This document shows positions 8,366-15,151 of a stretch of 64,000 nt of DNA, in pieces (position 1 is the first letter of the stretch; each line of letters starts with the position of its first letter). Below the pieces are notes generated by a model. That model had not been told where the DNA came from. It searched no databases and was given only the letters and a program-made list of their open reading frames with translations. Source of the DNA: Trujillonella endophytica (GTDB lineage: Bacteria; Actinomycetota; Actinomycetes; Mycobacteriales; Geodermatophilaceae). The DNA lies in contig NZ_FOEE01000009.1 of assembly GCF_900110555.1 (NCBI RefSeq), positions 1 through 64,000 of the forward strand, in the 5' to 3' direction. The position numbers and the translations under genes are program-made.

Positions 8366-9283
8366 TCACTCCGGGACCGGGAGGATCCGCGGCGGGGCCG
8401 CGGCCGCTGCCCGGAGGCTGTCCAGGGTGGGAGTGCCGGCCAGGAAGCGCTCCGCCTCCGTCGGGTCGAAGTCGGGCAGGGCCAGCCGTCCGTCGTCGCC
8501 GACCGTGACGAGCAGGTCCGCGCCGCCCCACTCCACGCGGTGGATGCTCGGGTCGTAGGCGAAGGCCCCCGACCTCAGGAAGAGGACGACCTCGCCCAGC
8601 GCGGGCAGTCCGTCCCGCGCCACCTCGAAGGGGACATCGGGGCCCCAGGGGACACCCACCACGATCGTCCGAACATTCAGCTGCCCGCCGAGCACCGTCG
8701 TCACGTCCACCTGTGCATGCACCGTTCGCCACTCGAGGTCGCGGGGATCGTCGAACGCCGTCACCACGGTGTCGGGCTCGTCGCCTCCCGGTGGGGTGTA
8801 GAAGCCCCGTCCCGGGCCGACCTGCGTGACGCGGCCGACGACGACGAGCTCCGTCGCGGGCCCGCCGACCGAACCGTCGGGCAACCGGAACCGCGTGTTG
8901 GGCAGGGCCTCCGCGAGGGTCCGGTACGGCGGCGGCACAAAGGCCCCCGCGTCCTGGCTCCCCCGGAGGAGGCGGAGGTATTCCTCGGCCGCCTCCGCCC
9001 GGTCGGCGGGGTCGGTGAACTGCGGCGACTCCCAGGTCGCGGCCGCCGCATGCCCGCCCGACGGCTCGCCACCCCCGTCGCCGACCACGAGGAAGACGCC
9101 CGCGGCGGCCGCTGCCACGGCGGTGCCCAGTGCGAGGGGTGGCGCCCAGCGGCGGACCCGGCTGCGCCGGGGCGGGCCGGACGGCGCGGATCGGCTGTCG
9201 AGGGCGCTGTCCGGGTCTGCCCCGGCGAGGTCGGCATAGGCGGCGAAGGCGCGCTCCAGGCGCTGCTCGATGTCAGTGCTCAT
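8366..9283 (-). CDS. Membrane-anchored protein encoded with a SigE-family sigma factor
   Basis: A 305-residue protein with a cytoplasmic N-terminus of about 45 residues (MSTDIEQRLERAFAAYADLA, then a basic stretch), one transmembrane segment (APPLALGTAVAAAAAGVFLV, about residues 46-66), and an extracytoplasmic domain rich in beta strands. Its ATG overlaps the upstream sigma-factor stop by 11 nt, so the two are translationally coupled. This layout suits a regulator of that sigma factor, but the N-terminal part has no HxxxCxxC zinc anti-sigma motif. The anti-sigma role is therefore only an inference from position. The extracytoplasmic domain is not recognised. Confidence 0.65.
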   Translation of the reverse strand: MSTDIEQRLERAFAAYADLAGADPDSALDSRSAPSGPPRRSRVRRWAPPLALGTAVAAAAAGVFLVVGDGGGEPSGGHAAAATWESPQFTDPADRAEAAEEYLRLLRGSQDAGAFVPPPYRTLAEALPNTRFRLPDGSVGGPATELVVVGRVTQVGPGRGFYTPPGGDEPDTVVTAFDDPRDLEWRTVHAQVDVTTVLGGQLNVRTIVVGVPWGPDVPFEVARDGLPALGEVVLFLRSGAFAYDPSIHRVEWGGADLLVTVGDDGRLALPDFDPTEAERFLAGTPTLDSLRAAAAAPPRILPVPE

Positions 9284-9869
9284 CGGTGGCTCCCAGGCGG
9301 TTCGACAGCGTGGCCAGCGCGCGGAACGCACTGGTCTTGACGGTGCCCGCGGACACCCCGAGCGTGCGGGCGATCTCGGCCTCGCTCAGCCCCGACCAGT
9401 ACCGCAGCACCAGCACCTCCCGCTGGCGCCTCGGCAGCCGGCGGACCGCCCCCAGGACGGCGCGGTGCTCCTCGGCCAGCAGCAGCCCGGCGTCGGGGCC
9501 GGCGGTCGAGGCCGGGTCGGGCGGCGGCGGGCGCCGGCGGGCCAGCGCTCGCCGCCGGTGCGCCGACCGGGCACCGTTCACCACCGACGAGCGGAGGTAG
9601 GCCGCCGCCGACGACCTGTCGTCGAGATCGCCCCACCGCCGGTGCAACCCCAGGAACGCCTCCTGGGCCAGGTCCTCGGCGAGGCCGAGGTCGTCGGTGA
9701 GGAGGAAGCCGAGCCTCCGCAGGGACGCCCACTCCGCCCGGAAGAGCACCTCGACGGCCGCGTCCCGGTCGTGCGGCACGAGCTCCTCCGTGGCGTCCAC
9801 CCACGCACCGCCTCTCGCGTCGCCGATCTCCCACCAGGACAGACGCACGACTCCCGCCGAGGTTGACAT
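9273..9869 (-). CDS. RNA polymerase sigma factor, SigE/ECF family
   Basis: A 198-residue ECF-type sigma factor. Region 2 spans FRAEWASLRRLGFLLTDDLG and AEDLAQEAFLGLHRRWGDLD; SAAAYLRSSVVNGARSAHRR is characteristic of the actinobacterial SigE subfamily. Region 4 (LPRRQREVLVLRYWSGLSEAEIARTLGVSAG, TVKTSAFRAL) carries the helix-turn-helix for -35 recognition. The ATG at 9869 is chosen, though a start further downstream could be real, as the first ~35 residues lie outside the conserved regions. It overlaps the membrane partner by 11 nt and lies 37 nt after the MFS gene on the same strand. Its target promoters cannot be told. Confidence 0.88.
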   Translation of the reverse strand: MSTSAGVVRLSWWEIGDARGGAWVDATEELVPHDRDAAVEVLFRAEWASLRRLGFLLTDDLGLAEDLAQEAFLGLHRRWGDLDDRSSAAAYLRSSVVNGARSAHRRRALARRRPPPPDPASTAGPDAGLLLAEEHRAVLGAVRRLPRRQREVLVLRYWSGLSEAEIARTLGVSAGTVKTSAFRALATLSNRLGATDEH

Positions 9870-9906
9870 GCGGGTCGAGGAAGTTCCGAGGTCGGCCGGC
9901 GGCGTC

Positions 9907-11091
9907 CTATGCCTCCGGCGGACGGGCCACCGCGGCCACCGGCCGGGTCGCCGCCACCGCCAGCGGGGTCGTGACCGCCAGCAGGACCGCGACCCAGGCG
10001 TAGGTCCACGGCAGGCCCAGCCCGCCGGCGACCCAGCCGAGCGCCAGGGCACCCATCGCCGTGCCCGCGTCGAACGAGGCGTTCCACATCGCGCTGGCTG
10101 CCGTCGCCCCACCCGCTCCCGCCCGGGCGAAGGCCGTCAGCAGCGTCAGGTTCTGCACCGCGCCGTAGCTGATCCCGAACAGCGCGACCCCGACCAGCAG
10201 CGCGGCGTCGTCCCACCGCAGGCCGGCGCCCAGCAGGGCCATGCCGACGGCGCCGACCGCCACCCCCGCCGGCAGCAGGAGGCGGGTGCCCAGCCGGTCG
10301 GCCAGCACGCCCACGCGCCAGCGGGCCAGGGCCGCCCCGACGCCCATGACGACCAGCGCCACGGTGGCCAGCGCGCCGTCCGGTCGCTCGATCGGCAGGA
10401 ACGTGACCACCCCGCCGCCGGCGAGCGTGACCGCGAGCAGCACCGCCGACGGCGCCAGGGCCGCCCCGACCGCGCGCCTGCCCGCCCCGCCACCGGGCGA
10501 GGGCACGAGCGGCGCCGCGGCCCGCATCAGCGCGGGCAGGAACAGCAGCCCCAGCAGCGGCGAGGCGGACAGCCACGCCATCCACGCCGCGTGCCCGTCG
10601 AGGACCAGCGCCACCCCCGCCGGGACGCCGATCAGGTTCGGCACGGCGACGGCCAGGCCGTACAGGCCGATCGCCTCCCCGCGGCGCTCCGCGGGCGCCA
10701 CCGCCGCGGCCAGCAGCGCCCCGAGGACGGTGATGATGCCGAACCCGACCCCGCGGACCGCCGACAGCACGGACAGCCAGAGCAGGCCGTCGTCCAAGGC
10801 GTACAGCGGGGAGGGCAGCCCCATCGCCAGCAGTCCCAGCGCCAGCACCGGCCCGGTGCCGAACCGCGCGGTCAGGGCCGGCACGGCGATCTGGGCGGCG
10901 ATGGTCACCCCGAGGAAGACCGCGGTCACCACCCCGGCGGTGCTCGCGTCCGCACCGCCCTCGACGGCGTAGGTGGGCAGCGACGCCAGGGTCAGGCAGT
11001 AGCTGGCGAACCCGAGCACGGTGACGGCGAGCAGCGCCTGCAGGGCCGGCTCCCGCAGCAACGACGTCCGCGCCGCCCGCCCGCCGTCCAT
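9907..11091 (-). CDS. MFS transporter
   Basis: A 394-residue, 12-helix major facilitator superfamily protein. Typical segments include LLAVTVLGFASYCLTLASLP, a loop ending VPALTARFGTGPVLALGLL (weak motif A), VRGVGFGIITVLGALLAAAV and, in the second half, GVGAALARWRVGVLADRLG. It resembles proton-driven drug exporters. The ATG at 11091 has AGGGCAGGA just upstream; a longer in-frame reading adds only Arg-rich sequence. It is divergent from the DUF488 gene with an 84-nt gap. The sigma factor follows 37 nt downstream, so co-transcription is possible. The substrate is unknown. Confidence 0.88.
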   Translation of the reverse strand: MDGGRAARTSLLREPALQALLAVTVLGFASYCLTLASLPTYAVEGGADASTAGVVTAVFLGVTIAAQIAVPALTARFGTGPVLALGLLAMGLPSPLYALDDGLLWLSVLSAVRGVGFGIITVLGALLAAAVAPAERRGEAIGLYGLAVAVPNLIGVPAGVALVLDGHAAWMAWLSASPLLGLLFLPALMRAAAPLVPSPGGGAGRRAVGAALAPSAVLLAVTLAGGGVVTFLPIERPDGALATVALVVMGVGAALARWRVGVLADRLGTRLLLPAGVAVGAVGMALLGAGLRWDDAALLVGVALFGISYGAVQNLTLLTAFARAGAGGATAASAMWNASFDAGTAMGALALGWVAGGLGLPWTYAWVAVLLAVTTPLAVAATRPVAAVARPPEA

Positions 11092-11175
11092 TCCTGCCCT
11101 CCCCCGGGCCCGAGCGGCCCGCCGACCAGCATGGCCCGCGCGTCGGCGGCACCGTCCCCGGGGTAGGGAGCAGGC

Positions 11176-11724
11176 GTGCGGCTGCTGACCGTGGGCCACG
11201 GGCCCGCCCCCCGCGAGGTGCTCGGCCCCCGTCTCTCGGCGGCCGGGGTCGACCTCGTGGTGGACGTGCGCCGCTTCCCCGGCAGCCGTAGCAACCCCGA
11301 CGTCGGCCGCGAGGCCCTGGCGGCGTGGCTACCCGGCGTCGGGGTCGGGTACCGGTGGGAGGAGCGGCTGGGCGGGCGCCGGCACCTGCCCACGGGGGAG
11401 CCCGTCGCCGACGACTGGTGGACCGTCGCCCAGTTCGCCGCGTACGCCGCCCACACCCGCACGCCGGAGTTCGCCGCCGCGCTGGACGAGGTGCTGGCCG
11501 AGGCGGCCGCTGCGACGGTCGCGGTGATGTGCAGCGAGAGCGTGTGGTGGCGCTGCCACCGGCGGCTGATCGCCGACGTCGTCGTCCTCGGCCGGGGCCT
11601 GCCCGTCCGCCACCTCCTCCCCGACGGGCGGACCACGCCGCACCCGCCGGCCGAGGGCGCCGTCCTGGGCCCGGACGGGCTGGTCCGCTGGCCCGCGGCG
11701 CCCCGCGGGGATCAGGGAACCTGA
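11176..11724 (+). CDS. DUF488 family protein
   Basis: A 182-residue DUF488 protein. Family marks are the start LLTVGHG, then VDLVVDVRRFPGSRSNPDVG, YRWEERLGGRR, and the CSESVWWRCHRRLIADVVV segment. The last contains the family's conserved Cys/Trp/Cys/His cluster, perhaps a metal- or nucleotide-binding site. The biochemical role of DUF488 is unknown. TAGGGA at 11164-11169 ends 6 nt before the GTG, so the mRNA may be leaderless. The stop codon lies inside a palindrome (11708-11728) that precedes the terminator. Confidence 0.85.
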   Translation: MRLLTVGHGPAPREVLGPRLSAAGVDLVVDVRRFPGSRSNPDVGREALAAWLPGVGVGYRWEERLGGRRHLPTGEPVADDWWTVAQFAAYAAHTRTPEFAAALDEVLAEAAAATVAVMCSESVWWRCHRRLIADVVVLGRGLPVRHLLPDGRTTPHPPAEGAVLGPDGLVRWPAAPRGDQGT

Positions 11725-11789
11725 TCCCGCAGCGTCCTCCCTCACCTCCTGCGGTGAGGGAGGACGCCGCATGATCAGGGGACCTGATC
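11708..11789. repeat. Paired ATCAGG-N3-CCTGAT palindromes flanking a hairpin
   Basis: GGGATCAGG-GAA-CCTGATCCC at 11708-11728 includes the DUF488 stop codon. GATCAGG-GGA-CCTGATC lies at 11773-11789. They are 45 nt apart and bracket the terminator at 11732-11767 symmetrically. The second ends 26 nt before the P5C dehydrogenase stop. Confidence 0.65.
11732..11767. terminator. Bidirectional terminator, DUF488 / P5C dehydrogenase
   Basis: A perfect 15-bp stem, GCGTCCTCCCTCACC (11732-11746) and 11753-11767, has a 6-nt loop. It lies between convergent genes. Confidence 0.85.
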
Positions 11790-11814
11790 GTGGCCGGTCG
11801 ACCGGCGACTCCGC

Positions 11815-13440
11815 TCAGGACATGTGCGGGTAGCGGTAGTCGGTCGGCGGCACGAACGTCTCCTTGATCACCCGGGTGCTGGTCCAGCGCAGCAGGTTCT
11901 GCGCGGCCCCGGCCTTGTCGTTCGTGCCCGAGGCGCGGCCGCCGCCGAAGGGCTGCTGACCGACGACGGCCCCGGTGGGCTTGTCGTTGACGTAGAAGTT
12001 CCCGGCCGCGAAGCGCAGGACCCGCTCGGCGGCGGCGATGGCGGCGCGGTCCCGGGCGACGACGGCCCCGGTCAGCGCGTACGGCGCCACCGACTCCAGC
12101 TGGGTGAGCACCGCGTCGTAGTCGGCGTCGTCGTAGACGTGCACCGCGAGCACCGGGCCGAAGTACTCGGTGGTGAAGACCTCGTGCCCGGGGTCGGTGC
12201 CCTCGACGATCGTGGGCCGGACGAAGAAGCCCTCGGCGTCGTCCGCGGTGCCGCCGGCGACCACGGTCAGGGCGTCGTCCGACCGGGCCCGGTCCAGCAC
12301 CCGGGCGAGGCGGTCGAAGGCGCGGCGGTCGATCACCGCGCCCAGGAAGTGCGACAGGTCGCTGACGTCGCCCATGGACAGCGCCTCGGTGGTGTCGACC
12401 AGGTCGTCCCGCAGCCGCGTCCACACGCTGCGCGGCACGTAGGCCCGCGAGGCCGCCGAGCACTTCTGCCCCTGGTACTCGAACGCGCCGCGGACCAGGG
12501 CGGTGCGCAGCACGTCGACGTCGGCCGAGGGATGGGCGACGACGAAGTCCTTGCCGCCGGTCTCTCCCACGAGGCGGGGATAGGAGCGATACCCCCCGAT
12601 GTTCTCCCCGACGGTGCGCCACAGGTGCTGGAAGACCCGCGTCGACCCGGTGAAGTGGATGCCGGCGAGCGCCGGGTCGGCCAGCGCCACCTCCGAGACC
12701 GCCGCGCCGTCGCCGGTCACCATGGTGATCACCCCGGGCGGCAGGCCGGCCGCCTCGAGCAGTCGCATCAGGAAGTGCGCGGCGAACTGCTGGGTCGGCG
12801 CCGGCTTCCAGACGACGGTGTTGCCCATCAACGCCGGGGCGGTCGGCAGGTTGCCCGCGATCGCGGTGAAGTTGAACGGGGTGATCGCGTAGACGAAGCC
12901 CTCGAGCGGGCGGTGGTCGCTGCGGTTCCAGGTGCCGGGGGCGGACTCCGGCTGCTCGGCGAGCACCTGCCGGGCGAAGTGCACGTTGTAGCGCCAGAAG
13001 TCGGCGAGCTCGCACGCACTGTCGATCTCCGCCTGCTGCACGGTCTTGCTCTGACCGAGCATCGTGGCGGCGTTGAGGGTCTGCCGCCACGGCCCGGCGA
13101 GCAGGTCGGCGGCCCGGAGGAAGACGGCGGCGCGGTCGTCGGGGGACAGCTCCCGCCAGGCGGGGGCGGCGTCCCGGGCGCACCGGATCGCCGCCTGCGC
13201 GTCGGCGGGGGTGGCCTGCGCGCAGACGCCGAGGACGGCCGCGTGCCGATGCGGCTGGACGACGTCGAAGCGCTCGCCGCCGGCCATGCGTTGCTCGTCG
13301 CCGAGGGTGAGGGTCAGCTCCAGCGGTGCGCCGGCGAGCTCCGCGAGCCGGGTCCGCAGCTCCGCCCGCTCGGGGCTGCCCGGGGCGTAGGTCAGCACGG
13401 GCTCGTTGCGGGGCGGGGGGACGCGCGTGCTGCCGTCCAT
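11815..13440 (-). CDS. pruA: L-glutamate gamma-semialdehyde (P5C) dehydrogenase
   Basis: A 541-residue aldehyde dehydrogenase of the delta-1-pyrroline-5-carboxylate type. It oxidises glutamate semialdehyde to glutamate with NAD+, the second step of proline use. Evidence: N-terminal RNEPVLTYAPGSPERAELRT and GGERFDVVQPHRH, the cofactor region FAYAITPFNFTAIAGN-like (here FVYAITPFNFTAIAGNLP), GETGGKDFVVAHPSAD, the catalytic Cys in YQGQKCSAASRAYVP, and PFGGGRASGTNDKAGA near the end. The length is normal for the monofunctional enzyme. GGAAGG lies upstream of the ATG. The proline dehydrogenase gene lies just upstream (14-nt gap) in the same operon. Confidence 0.96.
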   Translation of the reverse strand: MDGSTRVPPPRNEPVLTYAPGSPERAELRTRLAELAGAPLELTLTLGDEQRMAGGERFDVVQPHRHAAVLGVCAQATPADAQAAIRCARDAAPAWRELSPDDRAAVFLRAADLLAGPWRQTLNAATMLGQSKTVQQAEIDSACELADFWRYNVHFARQVLAEQPESAPGTWNRSDHRPLEGFVYAITPFNFTAIAGNLPTAPALMGNTVVWKPAPTQQFAAHFLMRLLEAAGLPPGVITMVTGDGAAVSEVALADPALAGIHFTGSTRVFQHLWRTVGENIGGYRSYPRLVGETGGKDFVVAHPSADVDVLRTALVRGAFEYQGQKCSAASRAYVPRSVWTRLRDDLVDTTEALSMGDVSDLSHFLGAVIDRRAFDRLARVLDRARSDDALTVVAGGTADDAEGFFVRPTIVEGTDPGHEVFTTEYFGPVLAVHVYDDADYDAVLTQLESVAPYALTGAVVARDRAAIAAAERVLRFAAGNFYVNDKPTGAVVGQQPFGGGRASGTNDKAGAAQNLLRWTSTRVIKETFVPPTDYRYPHMS

Positions 13441-13454
13441 GGCGGGCCTTCCCT

Positions 13455-14384
13455 TCAGCCGGGGACGAGGGAGCGCAGGAAGAAGCGGAGGTTGGCCGGC
13501 CGCTCGGCCAGCCGGCGCACGAGGTAGCCGTACCAGTCGGCGCCGTAGGGCACGTACGCCCGCACGCGCACGCCCGCGGCGGCCAGCCGGACCTGCTCGG
13601 CGGAGCGGATGCCGTACAGCATCTGCACCTCCCAGGAGTCCGCCGCGCGCCCGTACTCGGCGGCCAGCCGCCGGGCCAGCGCGACCATCCGCGGGTCGTG
13701 GCTGCCGACCATCGGGTACCCGCCGCCGCGCATCAGCACCCCGAGGCAGCGCGCGTAGGCGGCGTCGACGTCGTCCCGGTCGACGTGCGCGACCGACGGC
13801 GGCTCGTCGTAGGCGCCCTTGACCAGGCGGACCCGCGCCCCGGGGACGGCCAGGGCCGCCACGTCGTCCGCCGTGCGGAACAGGGCCGCCTGCAGGACCG
13901 CGCCCGTGCCCGGGAAGTCGCAGCGGAGCGCGGCGAGCGTGCGGAGGGTGGCGTCGACGGTGGCCGACTGCTCCATGTCCAGGGTGACGGTGGTGCCCAG
14001 CCCGGTCGCCGCCGCGACCACCGGCCGGACCAGCTCCAGCGAGAGCGCCTCTCCCCCGGGCAGCGCCTGGCCGAACGCCGACAGCTTCACCGACAGCTCC
14101 GCGGCGGGACCCAGCCGCAGCGGCGCCAGCCCCTCCAGCGCGGCGAGGCAGGCGTCGCGGGACCGGCGGGCCGTCGCCGGGTCGGTCACCGCCTCGCCGA
14201 GGTGGTCGAGGGTCACCGCGACGCCGTCCGCGGCGAGGCGGCGGACGGCGGTCAGCGCGTCCTCCAGCGTCTCCCCGGCCACGAAGCGGTCGACGACGCG
14301 GCGGGTGACCGGCAGGCCCACCAGCGCCCGGCGCAGTGCCGGCCGGCGGGAGGCGGCCAGCAGGACTGCCCTGGAGCTCAGCAC
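13455..14384 (-). CDS. Proline dehydrogenase
   Basis: A 309-residue monofunctional proline dehydrogenase (FAD-dependent TIM barrel). It oxidises proline to pyrroline-5-carboxylate and passes electrons to the quinone pool, so it is probably membrane-associated. Visible features are VTLDHLGEAV, ELSVKLSAFG, VTLDMEQSATVD, RVRLVKGAYDEP, GSHDPRMV, WEVQMLYGIR and the substrate-binding end RAYVPYGADWYGYLVRRLAER. It is the first gene of a two-gene operon with the P5C dehydrogenase, together converting proline to glutamate. The start (ATG then LSSRAVLLAASRRPALRR) is well placed. Confidence 0.95.
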   Translation of the reverse strand: MLSSRAVLLAASRRPALRRALVGLPVTRRVVDRFVAGETLEDALTAVRRLAADGVAVTLDHLGEAVTDPATARRSRDACLAALEGLAPLRLGPAAELSVKLSAFGQALPGGEALSLELVRPVVAAATGLGTTVTLDMEQSATVDATLRTLAALRCDFPGTGAVLQAALFRTADDVAALAVPGARVRLVKGAYDEPPSVAHVDRDDVDAAYARCLGVLMRGGGYPMVGSHDPRMVALARRLAAEYGRAADSWEVQMLYGIRSAEQVRLAAAGVRVRAYVPYGADWYGYLVRRLAERPANLRFFLRSLVPG

Positions 14385-14539
14385 GGCGACCTCCGGCGAC
14401 CGGGGACGGTCCGGTCGACGCTAGGCGCGGGGAGCCGCCGCTGCCAGGGCTCGCCGGCCGCCCCTCCGACCGGGGCATCGGGACCGCGCGCTCCCGGTGA
14501 CCTAGGCTCGGGAGCGGTTCGGCTGGAGGAGGAGAGGCG

Positions 14540-15151
14540 TTGCCTCGAGAGAGCGGGGGCGCCGACGTCCTCACGGTGCTGCGGTCGGCGACGGCCCCGG
14601 AGCACGAGCGCGTCGAGGAGATCCTCGGCCTCGTGGACCCGGAGCTCACCCGGGAGCGGCTGGCCGTCGTCCTCACCCTGATGCTCGGTTTCTGGCTGGC
14701 CGCCGAGGAGGGGCTGGACGCCTGGGCCGAGCGGGAACCCGCCGCCGCCGAGGCCCTCACGTGGAGCCGGCGCCGCCGTGCCGGGCTGTTCGCCGCCGAC
14801 CTCGCGACCCTCGGGCACGCCGACGGGCTCCCCGCCCGTCCGGAACTCCCGCCCGTCGCCGACACCGACGCCGCGCTCGGCCGGATGTACGTGCTGGAGG
14901 GCTCCACCCTCGGCGGCACGTTCATCGACCGGCACCTGGCCACGCTGCCGGATCTCTCCGGCGGCGTCCGGCTCCGCGCGTTCAGCCCGTACGGCCCCGA
15001 CACCGGCCCGATGTGGCAGGCCTTCCGGCGCGCCGTCCGGGGGCACGTGGCCGGCGGCGGGGACGCCGACCGCGTGGTGGGCGCCGCCCGCGGCACGTTC
15101 ACGGTCCTCGCCGACTGGTGCTCCGCCGCGCGGACGGCGGACGGGGCGTGA
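14540..15151 (+). CDS. bphO: Biliverdin-producing heme oxygenase (BphO-type)
   Basis: A 203-residue heme oxygenase that opens heme to biliverdin IXalpha, CO and iron, supplying the chromophore of the phytochrome encoded next. The proximal heme-ligand His is expected in TAPEHERVEEILG, and the distal helix has MYVLEGSTLGGTFIDRHL, the conserved glycine-rich heme contact of bacterial heme oxygenases. The TTG at 14540 is preceded by a strong GGAGGAGAGG, and TAGGCT at 14503-14508 could be the -10. The stop overlaps the phytochrome start by 4 nt (GTGA), so the two are translationally coupled. Confidence 0.9.
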   Translation: MPRESGGADVLTVLRSATAPEHERVEEILGLVDPELTRERLAVVLTLMLGFWLAAEEGLDAWAEREPAAAEALTWSRRRRAGLFAADLATLGHADGLPARPELPPVADTDAALGRMYVLEGSTLGGTFIDRHLATLPDLSGGVRLRAFSPYGPDTGPMWQAFRRAVRGHVAGGGDADRVVGAARGTFTVLADWCSAARTADGA

